DNA of 46,996 bases from a virus: IMG/VR virus record IMGVR_UViG_3300042882_000414, positions 1 through 46,996 of that record. One strand, 5' to 3'. Each line of letters starts with the position of its first letter. Position 1 is the first letter of the stretch. A program made the translations under genes and the position numbers. Shown one piece after another: positions 8,130 through 14,679 of this stretch. Under the pieces are notes generated by a model. It was not told the DNA's origin and made no database searches. It was given only the letters and a program-made list of their open reading frames with translations.

Positions 8130-8334
8130 ATTGCGCTTGGTGTCTTTCCCAGTCTTGTTGGCACTCAATGCAGCGGAGCGTGTGAGGGGCGGCTTTCAAG
8201 CGTTGCGGCTCGATCAGCTCCTGGCAGTCCACGCAGTAATCCGAGGCCCGCATAACATGCTTGCGGCGATGCTTGATGCGGTATTCCTCCAGCCACTCGG
8301 CTTGCGCCTGAGCCTTGTCGGCATCATCGGCCAT
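8122..8334 (-). CDS. TraR/DksA-type zinc finger protein
   Basis: A protein of 70 aa with a four-cysteine zinc finger (YCVDCQELIEPQR ... LRCIECQ), matching the TraR/DksA C4 family. An N-terminal helix (DADKAQAQAEWLEEYRIKHRR) could enter the RNA polymerase secondary channel, as TraR does. I chose the ATG at 8334 because it overlaps the upstream gene; a TTG four codons earlier is less likely. Phage DksA-like proteins are thought to adjust host transcription. Here it is coupled to a small HTH gene, so the two may act together; that link is inference. Confidence 0.75.
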   Translation of the reverse strand: MADDADKAQAQAEWLEEYRIKHRRKHVMRASDYCVDCQELIEPQRLKAAPHTLRCIECQQDWERHQAQYG

Positions 8335-8539
8335 CGCGGGTAGCAATCAACCGGGTCAGGGAAAGGTCAATTTCGCGGAGCGCTTTATGGATATCCCTGT
8401 ATTGCTCGTCATGTTTATCGAGGTGGTCTTTGAAGGATGCCTCTAATTGTCCCAATCGGTATTCATGCTGCTGGACCGAGGCCCAGGTAATGACGGCAAA
8501 GCCCGCCAGTGTCAGCCCGATCTTCAACCAGTCGCCCAT
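8324..8539 (-). CDS. Single-span membrane protein with coiled coil, lysis region
   Basis: A protein of 71 aa. An N-terminal membrane helix (LKIGLTLAGFAVITWASV, about 5-22) is followed by a charged helical segment with heptad spacing (LGQLEASFKDHLDKHDEQY, HKALREIDLSLTRL). The ATG at 8539 has TAGGAG at eight bases; the longer frame upstream lies in another gene. The layout of a short cytoplasmic N-terminus, one span and an outer coiled coil suits an inner-membrane spanin or an XhlA-like holin accessory protein. It follows two lipoprotein-like genes, so it may be one partner of the spanin complex. Confidence 0.6.
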   Translation of the reverse strand: MGDWLKIGLTLAGFAVITWASVQQHEYRLGQLEASFKDHLDKHDEQYRDIHKALREIDLSLTRLIATRDGR

Positions 8540-8549
8540 TTTTCTGCTC

Positions 8550-8729
8550 CTAATCCATTTCACAAGAGAGGTGAGCCATGAGTCCGTACTGTCTGAGATT
8601 CGGTGCGTGATACTCGCCATCAGGTTTATCCTCGGGGTCTTCGATTACTGCGGGATTGATGTGGCAACTGCACCCGGTTTGAGTAATGATCGCGCCCGCA
8701 CATAGCCACGCAGCAGCGTATCGCCGCAA
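8550..8729 (-). CDS. Small lipoprotein-like protein, possible outer-membrane spanin
   Basis: The frame from the TTG at 8729 gives 59 aa: a positively charged start (RRYAAAW), a hydrophobic stretch (LCAGAII), then TQTGC, a passable lipobox. The mature part (INPAVIEDPEDKPDGEYHAP) is short and Pro-rich like Rz1 proteins. It overlaps the preceding gene by about 85 bases in another frame, the usual arrangement of spanin gene pairs. No ATG or GTG fits, so the start is uncertain. Confidence 0.45.
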   Translation of the reverse strand: MRRYAAAWLCAGAIITQTGCSCHINPAVIEDPEDKPDGEYHAPNLRQYGLMAHLSCEMD

Positions 8730-8971
8730 TCGTTGGCGGTTACTTTGTCGCCCTGGACGTCGAGCAGGCAGTCGGTGCCGATGGGTGGCATCACCAATGT
8801 TGGGCAGGCTTTCGCGGGCTTTTGGCCGAGTGAAATGTCCAGCACTTTGTCCACCTTGGTCTGGGCGCATCCGGATAAAAAACCGAACAGCGCCAGCAGG
8901 GTGATGAAGACGCAAGCGCCGATAAAGCAGAAGGCGGCGGCAATGGCGGAATCAAGCACTTCGCGATTCAT
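8645..8971 (-). CDS. Lipoprotein-like spanin candidate
   Basis: A protein of 108 aa. The N-terminal hydrophobic stretch (IAAAFCFIGACVFITLLALFGF) ends in FLSGC, a good lipobox, so it may be lipid-anchored at Cys34. The C-terminal part (KVTANDCGDTLLRGYVRAR) resembles motifs in phage Rz/Rz1-type proteins that I recognise only loosely. The ATG at 8971 overlaps the stop of a 32-aa membrane peptide as ATGA. It lies two genes after the endolysin. Which gene in this cassette is the inner and which the outer spanin is not settled by sequence alone. Confidence 0.6.
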   Translation of the reverse strand: MNREVLDSAIAAAFCFIGACVFITLLALFGFLSGCAQTKVDKVLDISLGQKPAKACPTLVMPPIGTDCLLDVQGDKVTANDCGDTLLRGYVRARSLLKPGAVATSIPQ

Positions 8972-9066
8972 GACAGCGCCCAATACAGGACGGCAGCGAG
9001 TCCGAAGGCGATGCAGGTGACGATGCCGACACCGATCAGGATTTGATTGAGGAAGTCGTCTGTCAT
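8968..9066 (-). CDS. Small membrane peptide, 32 aa, lysis cassette
   Basis: A 32-aa frame with one membrane helix (LIGVGIVTCIAFGLAAVLYW) after an acidic start (TDDFLNQ). Its ATG overlaps the endolysin stop as ATGA, and its own stop overlaps the next start the same way. It is therefore embedded in a chain of translationally coupled lysis genes. It could be a small holin, antiholin or holin partner. Too short for family assignment. Confidence 0.55.
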   Translation of the reverse strand: MTDDFLNQILIGVGIVTCIAFGLAAVLYWALS

Positions 9067-9503
9067 GACAGGTACAGCTTTCGTTCCGCATTGCGGCGGC
9101 GGGTCAGTCCAGCGAGGACGCGGCCAGCGGCTTTGTTCCAGAGCAGAAAGGAATCAGCGGCTTTCTGATAATTGCGGGCTTTGTGAAAGCGCAGCATGGA
9201 CGACTTGGCCAGATTGCCGGGGCCAGCGTTGAAAGTGAACGACACCAGTGCATCGAACTGGTTTTGCGTGACTGGCGATCCAGCCAGCTGCTGAACCACA
9301 GCCCGCTCGAATTTCTGAATGTCCTTGTGGAAGTAGGCCCACGCCTGCGCTTCCGTGATCTTCATCTTTGGCTTGACTTCCGGCCCAGTGTGGCCAATGC
9401 CGATGGTCCATGGATGACCGCCCGTGCCGGGATCAGGGTAGGCGGTGAGCCGCATTCCCTCAAACTCTCGAATCAGGTTAGCGCCCTTCGGTGAGATGTT
9501 CAC
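9063..9503 (-). CDS. Endolysin, T4-lysozyme type (GH24)
   Basis: A protein of 146 aa with the GH24 catalytic triad: Glu15 in EFEGMRL, Asp24 in AYPDP and Thr33 in WTIGIGHT. It should cleave the glycan backbone of peptidoglycan between MurNAc and GlcNAc. The C-terminal RRNAERKLYL motif is also typical. There is no signal peptide or signal-anchor, so it should need a holin to reach the wall. It starts with GTG at 9503, overlapping the holin stop as GTGA. Length is normal for the family. Confidence 0.93.
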   Translation of the reverse strand: MNISPKGANLIREFEGMRLTAYPDPGTGGHPWTIGIGHTGPEVKPKMKITEAQAWAYFHKDIQKFERAVVQQLAGSPVTQNQFDALVSFTFNAGPGNLAKSSMLRFHKARNYQKAADSFLLWNKAAGRVLAGLTRRRNAERKLYLS

Positions 9504-9754
9504 TCCCGGCCCTCTTTCAGCACGTCCTGAATGTCTTCCTTGCCGAGCGTGTTGAGTTCATGCGCGATATCCGGCTGGGTGTTGCCGCGGATCAGGAAGA
9601 AGACGACGATCAGCAGCGTCCACAGGGTTGGCAACAGCCATTTGCGGGTGTCTTCGTCAAAGTCCTTGCTGAACTCCATCGCGGCTAGTAGCAGCGCGAC
9701 GATGTTGGTGCCGGAGTAGGTGCTGAGTCCGTACTGCTTGATGAGGTTTCCCAT
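9500..9754 (-). CDS. Probable holin
   Basis: A protein of 84 aa directly upstream of, and coupled to, the endolysin. It has a strong membrane helix (WLLPTLWTLLIVVFFLI) and a weaker hydrophobic stretch (NIVALLLAAMEF), followed by a charged C-terminal tail (GKEDIQDVLKEGRE). Small size, hydrophobic segments, charged tail and position are what define holins, which lack conserved sequence. The ATG at 9754 has AGGTG five bases upstream and overlaps the preceding stop by one base. Confidence 0.7.
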   Translation of the reverse strand: MGNLIKQYGLSTYSGTNIVALLLAAMEFSKDFDEDTRKWLLPTLWTLLIVVFFLIRGNTQPDIAHELNTLGKEDIQDVLKEGRE

Positions 9755-10014
9755 CACTTCACCTCAATCTGGCCGGTCGCCTTGGCGACCCAGAGGACCG
9801 TGTGAATCACCCAGTCCACCACGACATCGGCCAGGTCGCCCGCCAATTCATTGATGAGGTCCGCCGCCCGTTGATGCTTGATGGCGTTGCTGATGGCTTC
9901 GTTTGATTGCCCGACGATGAAGTTCTTGATGCGTTCGACGTTGGCCTTGTCGAGCGCCTGGTCGGTGATGGCCTCGATGACCAGCATTGCGGCCCATTTG
10001 AGAAATGCGTTCAT
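9754..10014 (-). CDS. Small protein at head of lysis operon, holin-like or unknown
   Basis: A protein of 86 aa. It begins with a mildly hydrophobic helix (AFLKWAAMLVIEAITDQAL), has a polar middle and ends in another hydrophobic stretch (ADVVVDWVIHTVLWVA). It is the first gene after an internal promoter and is joined to the holin gene. The ATG at 10014 has GAGGG nine bases upstream; the open frame continues further upstream but through the promoter. I do not recognise a family. A second holin or holin regulator is possible. Confidence 0.6.
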   Translation of the reverse strand: MNAFLKWAAMLVIEAITDQALDKANVERIKNFIVGQSNEAISNAIKHQRAADLINELAGDLADVVVDWVIHTVLWVAKATGQIEVK

Positions 10015-10041
10015 GCGGAAACCCTCGTGAGATTTCCGCCG

Positions 10042-10068
10042 ATTATAATACATGTTGTGGTTTGTCAA
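10042..10068 (-). promoter_or_regulatory. Sigma-70-type promoter for lysis genes
   Basis: On the minus strand TTGACA (10068-10063) is followed after 15 bases by TATAAT (10047-10042). Both hexamers are perfect, although the spacer is short. The predicted start lies just upstream of the first lysis gene. It sits in an otherwise non-coding, AT-rich gap of about 80 bases. Confidence 0.75.
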
Positions 10069-10095
10069 TATATAAAGCACTAGATGTTGTGGTTT
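10052..10095 (-). repeat. 12-bp direct repeat at lysis promoter, possible operator
   Basis: AAACCACAACAT occurs twice on the minus strand, at 10095-10084 and 10063-10052, spaced 32 bp apart, about three helical turns. One copy fills most of the promoter spacer and the other lies upstream. This is what a repressor or activator binding pair would look like. I did not find another exact copy. Confidence 0.65.
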
Positions 10096-10852
10096 AGCGT
10101 GATAGGGTGCGGTTGAGTTGTTTGTCAGAGGCGATGGCATTACGCAGATGCTTGGCGAATGTCGCGCTGACATTCACGCCAGCCCGTGCGGCAATGTCCT
10201 CCAGTTGAATCACGCGGTCGTATTGGCCGGGTTTGACGAACGCCACGACCATCTGCACGGCGGTGCCTTTGCCTGCGCGGATGCGTCGATATACGCCGGG
10301 TTCCAGCCCCTTCTGGTTGCGCGTCGGAATCATGAAATAGCCGATGGCGGCGGCTCGCTTGCCGCGCCCACGGGTGATGGTGGCCGAGAAGCCCTTGCTG
10401 ACACGATCCATGCGCCACGATGCCGACATGATGGCGCGGATCTCACTTAATGCCTGGTTGCCATAGGCGTCTTTGCGTGCGTTATCGGTAGCCACCGCAA
10501 TGATGCCGGTGCTGATGACATTCATGGCCCGCAGCCAGCCTTCAAACTTTTTGAAACGCCGACCGCCGCCCATGAAGTGATGACTCAGTGATTGACGGAA
10601 GCCGCCATCTTTGCGCAGACCCACCCAGGCCGATGGATTGCCCTTGGTGGCTTTTTCAACCACGATGGAACGGAGGGTAAAGTTGGGCTTTGGCCGGTCA
10701 AATACCCCGCCCATTGCCTGATGCACGTCTTCCCGCACCTTGAAAGCCAGATCATTGATGGTTCGCATCAAGGCAAACGGCATCTGACGTTTGGCAACGC
10801 CCTCGAAATAGCTTTGGACGCCCTTGCTGTCAGCGGTGATCTCAATTTTCAT
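10094..10852 (-). CDS. Putative minor tail protein, gpZ-like
   Basis: A basic protein of 252 aa. The N-terminal half (FALMRTINDLAFKVREDVHQ, NFTLRSIVVEKATKGN) resembles lambda gpZ-type minor tail proteins, with a conserved early helix followed by a basic region. The C-terminal part is Arg/Lys-rich and beta-like. The ATG at 10852 overlaps the terL stop as ATGA. gpZ-like genes normally sit near the tail genes, so a location between terminase and lysis is odd. The family call is tentative. Confidence 0.55.
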   Translation of the reverse strand: MKIEITADSKGVQSYFEGVAKRQMPFALMRTINDLAFKVREDVHQAMGGVFDRPKPNFTLRSIVVEKATKGNPSAWVGLRKDGGFRQSLSHHFMGGGRRFKKFEGWLRAMNVISTGIIAVATDNARKDAYGNQALSEIRAIMSASWRMDRVSKGFSATITRGRGKRAAAIGYFMIPTRNQKGLEPGVYRRIRAGKGTAVQMVVAFVKPGQYDRVIQLEDIAARAGVNVSATFAKHLRNAIASDKQLNRTLSR

Positions 10853-12693
10853 AAAATGGCGCTCGATGTGCGTCTGGTCGCGGGTGGACGGGGTGGCGCT
10901 GTCTCGGCGTCTGGGGTGGCTTTGGGTTTGGGGGCTGAATACTGCGGGCGGGCAAAGCGCAACAGGTTGGGCTTCATGGATTCCAGCATTTTCAACGCAG
11001 CCAAGGCATAGACGAAACAGTCGAGCGCCTCGTTGCGGTCGCCGGATTTCTTCACCCAAGTGCGAGTGGTAAAGCCGGACTTGTTGACCTTGGGCACCCG
11101 CCGCTCGGCCACCAATTGAGGGAAATAGTCATCGGGTAATCCGGCTGAAAAGGCCACGTACTTGGGCAAATCAGGATCTAGGACGGACAGGCTGGAATGA
11201 ATCACGTCCTTGGCCGTATCTACGCCGATGATATGCAGGCTGGCGCCGTGCTTGAGTTTCTTGCGGCTGAGTTTGGTCGGCCAAATCGGCAATGCCCCTG
11301 CCCTGCCCTTGATGGCCATGACCCGACGACCGGCCCGTTCGCCACAGAACTTGTAAACCTCCTGCGTGTGATGACCGCCCGAGTCGATACAGGCGGCGCG
11401 AATCGACATGAGCGCCCCAGTTTCGGTCATCAGCGGTTGCAGGAGCAGGTCATCCAGCGTTTGCCAGATTTTCGGTTCACCGGGATTGCCGTAAAGGCGG
11501 AGGTGATGCAGCACGCGGCTCTGGTCTTTGGCGGTGTACCCAATGATCGAGACTTCCAGGCGGTCACCCTGCACGTCCACGCCCGCCGTTATCAGCACCA
11601 CGTCCTCGGGTACGTGGTCCCATTGTTCGCGCCGTGCCATGAGGCCGGATTGGTCTATCTTTTCGCCGGTGCGGTCTTCAAAACACTCGCCCAACTGAAG
11701 GTTGATAAAGGTCTTCAGCGTTTCCGGGTGATCTTTCTTGTCGAGAAATTCTTGAACAACATCGGCAAAGGTTTGCCAAGGCGAGTACAGGGCGCTGATG
11801 TGAAACCCGGCCACACGCGGATTCTGGTTATGCGCCCGCCATTCGCCTGCGGCCAGCATTTTCAGCTTGTCGGCATTCTCATAGATGGAACCGCACTCAG
11901 GACACACGGCACGCGCTGAACTGGCGTCGCCTTCATCCCACACAATCTGCGGCCACTTCAGCGTGTGAAACTCGCCGCAATGCGGACAGGGCAGGTAGAA
12001 GTAGCGCATATCGCTGCGCTCGAACTCGCGCCAGATCCGCGAGGCTCCTTCCATCGTGGGCGTTGAGGCCATCACAAACTTGCGGTTCCAGAAAGTGACG
12101 GACCGCTGACGCGCCAGAAACAACGGGTCACCTTCACTGCCAGCACTGACCGGGTAGCGGTCCACCTCATCGGCAAACACAATGCGAATGGGTCGGCTGG
12201 CCAGATCAGACGGCGCATTCGCCCCGATCATGGTGATATGGCCACCGGGAAAGGTCTTGTGGTCGATGGTGTTGCCGCTGCTACGGCTTTTCGGGTCGGC
12301 AATCAGTCGCTTGAGAACCGGGGTATCCCGCACCATGGGCGACAATCGGTCTTTGCTGAACGTCTCGGCAATCTTCACCGTCGGCTGCATGACGATGATG
12401 GGGCCGGGATCTTGATGGATATGGTAGCCGATGATGCACTTACTCAGCAGCGTCTTGCCGATCTGACTGGAGGTGCAGTAGACGACTTCCTTGATGTTGG
12501 GATCGCTGACGACTTCCAGCATCTCGCGCTGATAGGGGGCGCGGTCGGTGCGGTACTTGCCCGCTTCGGCAGAATCTTCGGGTGACAGAAACAGGTACTC
12601 ATCGGCCCAATCCGCGACGGTCAGCAGCGGCGGCGGCGTGGCAATCCGTGCCGAGGCATTGGCGACCTTGTGTAGTACCTCAAGGAACGCCAC
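10849..12693 (-). CDS. terL: Terminase large subunit, GpA family
   Basis: A protein of 614 aa of the lambda gpA family (PF05876). The packaging ATPase has a P-loop CTSSQIGKT (about 73-81) and Walker B VFADEVD (about 172-178). A zinc-ribbon pair CPHC...CPEC follows, then the nuclease domain with acidic residues in AGVDVQGDRLE, CIDSGGHHT and EALDCFVYAL. I chose the GTG at 12693 because GGAGGAGGTGG lies eight bases upstream; an ATG 81 bases earlier is buried in terS. It cuts the concatemer at cos and pumps DNA into the prohead through the portal. Confidence 0.95.
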   Translation of the reverse strand: MAFLEVLHKVANASARIATPPPLLTVADWADEYLFLSPEDSAEAGKYRTDRAPYQREMLEVVSDPNIKEVVYCTSSQIGKTLLSKCIIGYHIHQDPGPIIVMQPTVKIAETFSKDRLSPMVRDTPVLKRLIADPKSRSSGNTIDHKTFPGGHITMIGANAPSDLASRPIRIVFADEVDRYPVSAGSEGDPLFLARQRSVTFWNRKFVMASTPTMEGASRIWREFERSDMRYFYLPCPHCGEFHTLKWPQIVWDEGDASSARAVCPECGSIYENADKLKMLAAGEWRAHNQNPRVAGFHISALYSPWQTFADVVQEFLDKKDHPETLKTFINLQLGECFEDRTGEKIDQSGLMARREQWDHVPEDVVLITAGVDVQGDRLEVSIIGYTAKDQSRVLHHLRLYGNPGEPKIWQTLDDLLLQPLMTETGALMSIRAACIDSGGHHTQEVYKFCGERAGRRVMAIKGRAGALPIWPTKLSRKKLKHGASLHIIGVDTAKDVIHSSLSVLDPDLPKYVAFSAGLPDDYFPQLVAERRVPKVNKSGFTTRTWVKKSGDRNEALDCFVYALAALKMLESMKPNLLRFARPQYSAPKPKATPDAETAPPRPPATRRTSSAIL

Positions 12694-13108
12694 TTTTGGC
12701 CACCTCCTCCAAGGCTTCACGGACCAGCAGCATGGCTTCGCGCTCGGCATCTTGCAGAGTGTCGGTGCCGACAACTTTGGAAGCCAGCCGACCGGGTAGA
12801 TTGAGCAGCTTCCCCCGCATGTTGCCGATCATCGACTCCCAATGCGTCTGGACCGCATCAGCCGGGATCAGGTTCTTGCGCTTGATCTCTTCCTCAAGGC
12901 CGGCGATGTTCGCTTGGTGATGGGTAAGCCGGGCTTTTTCAGTGTCGTAGTCGTAGTCGTTCTCAACCCCGTAGATCATCGCCAGCGCCTGGGTAGATTC
13001 CACCTCGGCACCGCGCACGCCTTCGGGTATCAACTCAGAACAGCGTTTTCTGATGGTATCGCGGTGGATTCCAGTCAGTTCCGCCAGTCGGTTGATGGTT
13101 ATCAGCAT
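12680..13108 (-). CDS. terS: Terminase small subunit, Nu1-like
   Basis: A protein of 142 aa. An N-terminal winged helix-turn-helix (ITINRLAELTGIHRDTIRKR) is of the Nu1 DNA-binding type, followed by a long helical region (KARLTHHQANIAGLEEEIKR) and a C-terminal region that would contact the large subunit. It lies 40 bases downstream of a lambda-like cos site and overlaps terL by 14 bases. It should recognise cos and recruit the large subunit. No strong ribosome site precedes the ATG at 13108. Confidence 0.88.
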   Translation of the reverse strand: MLITINRLAELTGIHRDTIRKRCSELIPEGVRGAEVESTQALAMIYGVENDYDYDTEKARLTHHQANIAGLEEEIKRKNLIPADAVQTHWESMIGNMRGKLLNLPGRLASKVVGTDTLQDAEREAMLLVREALEEVAKSGVP

Positions 13109-13134
13109 TTTGACGCGTTATGTGACATTGTAAC

Positions 13135-13190
13135 TAGCGAAAGCCCGAGGTTCGCACTACCCGCCTGCTAGGTCGCCGGGAAGGACCCGC
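13135..13190 (-). other. cos site (lambda-like cosQ and cosN)
   Basis: Read on the minus strand, this has GGGTCCTTCCCGGCGACC, then CAGG, then GTGCGAACCTCGGG and TTTCGCTA. Lambda has the same blocks in the same order: cosQ GGGTCCTTT, CCGGCGATC, CAGG, cosN GGCGACCTCGCGGG, TTTTCGCTA. By alignment the staggered cut would leave about 12 bases near 13148-13159 (TAGTGCGAACCT). Its place directly upstream of terS agrees. This sets the real ends of the packaged genome. Overhang length is inferred. Confidence 0.85.
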
Positions 13191-13207
13191 GCTTTTCTGC
13201 CGCGACC

Positions 13208-13267
13208 TCACCACCACAGCGCCAACAGCATCAGGCCCAACGGAATGAGCAAGAGAAAGTCAGTCAT
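13208..13267 (-). CDS. Possible membrane micropeptide, 19 aa
   Basis: A 19-aa frame, almost entirely hydrophobic (DFLLLIPLGLMLLALWW). Its ATG overlaps the end of the preceding gene by eight bases, and it ends just before the cos site. Very short frames arise easily by chance. The support is the overlap and a composition unlike the surrounding sequence. No function can be given. Confidence 0.35.
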   Translation of the reverse strand: MTDFLLLIPLGLMLLALWW

Positions 13268-13553
13268 GGCTTACCTCTGATCCCTCCATCTTCACCCTGC
13301 ATTCACCCAACAGCGCAAAGTACGCCGCACCGTCGATGAGGTCATCGATATGCAATTGCCCTTGCGATTCACGCGCCATCTTCACGGCCATGAGACAACG
13401 CCAGACATCTGACTCAACCCAATCTTTACCAGTCCATGCCCTGAGTATTGATGCGGCCCGTGCTGCGCTTCTCTCGCCAGTTGGCTGATCTCTGACGGCT
13501 GCTCTTTCCTTCATTGCGTCGAGTCCTGCTTGCAGGAAGTCAGCAGCATTCAT
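13260..13553 (-). CDS. Phage protein resembling DUF6378
   Basis: A helical protein of 97 aa. The segment WRCLMAVKMARESQGQLHID, followed by DLIDGAAYFALLGE, matches the pattern of small phage proteins with a conserved K-R helix and a D-x-x-D-G-A-Y helix (DUF6378-like). Their function is not known. The ATG at 13553 overlaps the preceding stop as ATGA; the frame upstream of it is ignored. It belongs to the accessory early cluster with DUF2513 and MazG-like proteins. Confidence 0.65.
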   Translation of the reverse strand: MNAADFLQAGLDAMKERAAVRDQPTGERSAARAASILRAWTGKDWVESDVWRCLMAVKMARESQGQLHIDDLIDGAAYFALLGECRVKMEGSEVSHD

Positions 13554-13903
13554 AGAGCCTGATCCACCAACCACTTAGCCACTGCCACAATCCCGTCAAA
13601 GCTCATATCAACCCCTCGTTCACGCACCGTCGTCTTGATGCGATTCCATGTGCCGTCATTGCGGATGCGGTCCAGAAACTCATGGCCATGCCACGTAAGG
13701 CCTGTCGCATAACACCAGGCTGGCCCAAGCGATTCACGGCAACCACCTGTAATCAACCCTGCATCCCGCATAAGCCGCATGTGATAAGCGGCCTCATCCG
13801 GGTCAATGCCGGTCAATTCGTGGCTGCTGATCTGGCTGGCTTCATCCGGCAACTGCTCAACGGCAATCAGGATGCGTCGCACCGTGTCCCAGTTGCGTTT
13901 CAT
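13550..13903 (-). CDS. DUF2513 family protein
   Basis: A protein of 117 aa with the DUF2513 layout: an N-terminal helix (KRNWDTVRRILIAVEQL), then AAYHMRLMRDAGLITGG, and a TWHGHEFLDRIR motif. The fold is probably a winged helix, so DNA binding is plausible. Members occur in many phages and prophages without known function. It overlaps both neighbours by four bases. Confidence 0.78.
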   Translation of the reverse strand: MKRNWDTVRRILIAVEQLPDEASQISSHELTGIDPDEAAYHMRLMRDAGLITGGCRESLGPAWCYATGLTWHGHEFLDRIRNDGTWNRIKTTVRERGVDMSFDGIVAVAKWLVDQAL

Positions 13904-14286
13904 AACGATCCAAACCCCGCACGATCCAGCATCCCTTCCAACTGCTTCTCAGGCCCGTACCAGCCGGGTGGCTTACCAATCTGTCCGTCAGCGCGGCGGT
14001 ATACCTTCCCATCCACAACCTTCCGCATGTTGGCCTGATGCACCGCGTTCCAGGCTTCATTCGGGTTGATGCCCATGCTGCGAATCAGGCCGATGCAGAC
14101 GACGATGGTATCGACCGCCCCATCCAACACCTTCAGCATGTCGCCCTCGGCCCAGGCATCCTCGATCTCGTTAGCCTCCTCAATGATGTGGTGCTTGTAG
14201 CGCTCCATTTGATCCTGATTGATCCGGTTGACGGTTTGCCCGCCCGCCAGCATGAAATGCGCTTGATCTTCTGCCCAATTACTCAT
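13900..14286 (-). CDS. MazG-like nucleotide pyrophosphohydrolase
   Basis: A protein of 128 aa. The segment IIEEANEIEDAW followed by KVLDGAVDTIVVCIG gives the EExxE and ExxD-type acidic residues of the MazG/PRA-PH all-alpha NTP pyrophosphohydrolase fold, with D-G-A-V-D as the second metal site. Such enzymes hydrolyse NTPs or dNTPs to monophosphates and may lower ppGpp or abnormal nucleotides during infection. The C-terminal YRRADGQIGKPPGWYGP is typical of phage versions. The ATG at 14286 shares one base with the preceding stop. Confidence 0.82.
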   Translation of the reverse strand: MSNWAEDQAHFMLAGGQTVNRINQDQMERYKHHIIEEANEIEDAWAEGDMLKVLDGAVDTIVVCIGLIRSMGINPNEAWNAVHQANMRKVVDGKVYRRADGQIGKPPGWYGPEKQLEGMLDRAGFGSL

Positions 14287-14555
14287 CACTGTCCCTCGTA
14301 AGGTTTACCGTCTGAATATCTACCCGTGCCTTTTGCTTGCCACGATTCTCTAGTGTCCATCGAGTTAATCAGCACGCGTTCCACGACGAACGAATGCGCC
14401 TCGCCTTCCTGTACTTTTTCCCGTGCGATCTCGGTGGCGCGCACCAGTCCGAGATTGCCAAGCCAGACCTTAGCCAGCTTTGCGCCGCGTTCGTTGAATA
14501 GCGTCAACGAATACGAATCCGTTCCGTACTTTGCTTGGCCTAATTCATCCTGCAT
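14286..14555 (-). CDS. Hypothetical protein, 89 aa
   Basis: A mixed alpha/beta protein of 89 aa with SYSLTLFNERGAKLAKVWLG near the start and EAHSFVVERVLINS towards the end. No motif identifies it. It overlaps a membrane peptide gene at its start and the MazG-like gene at its end, so it is part of the coupled early cluster. The ATG at 14555 has an AGAGAGG-like ribosome site upstream. Confidence 0.6.
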   Translation of the reverse strand: MQDELGQAKYGTDSYSLTLFNERGAKLAKVWLGNLGLVRATEIAREKVQEGEAHSFVVERVLINSMDTRESWQAKGTGRYSDGKPYEGQ

Positions 14556-14679
14556 CTCGATTCCTCTCTGTCTGATTCAATAACCCCAACAACAACGCCA
14601 CCGGCATCAGCGCCACAATCGCCAACAGTGTCAGCATGACGAGCGCGGTGGATAGCATGTGGGTGAGGATGGGTTTCAT
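14545..14679 (-). CDS. Small membrane protein, 44 aa
   Basis: A 44-aa frame whose ATG overlaps the stop of the methyltransferase-locus frame as ATGA. It has one long hydrophobic helix (STALVMLTLLAIVALMPVAL, about 10-29) and a charged C-terminus (NQTERNRDAG). It overlaps the next gene by 11 bases. Coupling and the clear membrane span support it. Function unknown. Confidence 0.58.
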   Translation of the reverse strand: MKPILTHMLSTALVMLTLLAIVALMPVALLLGLLNQTERNRDAG

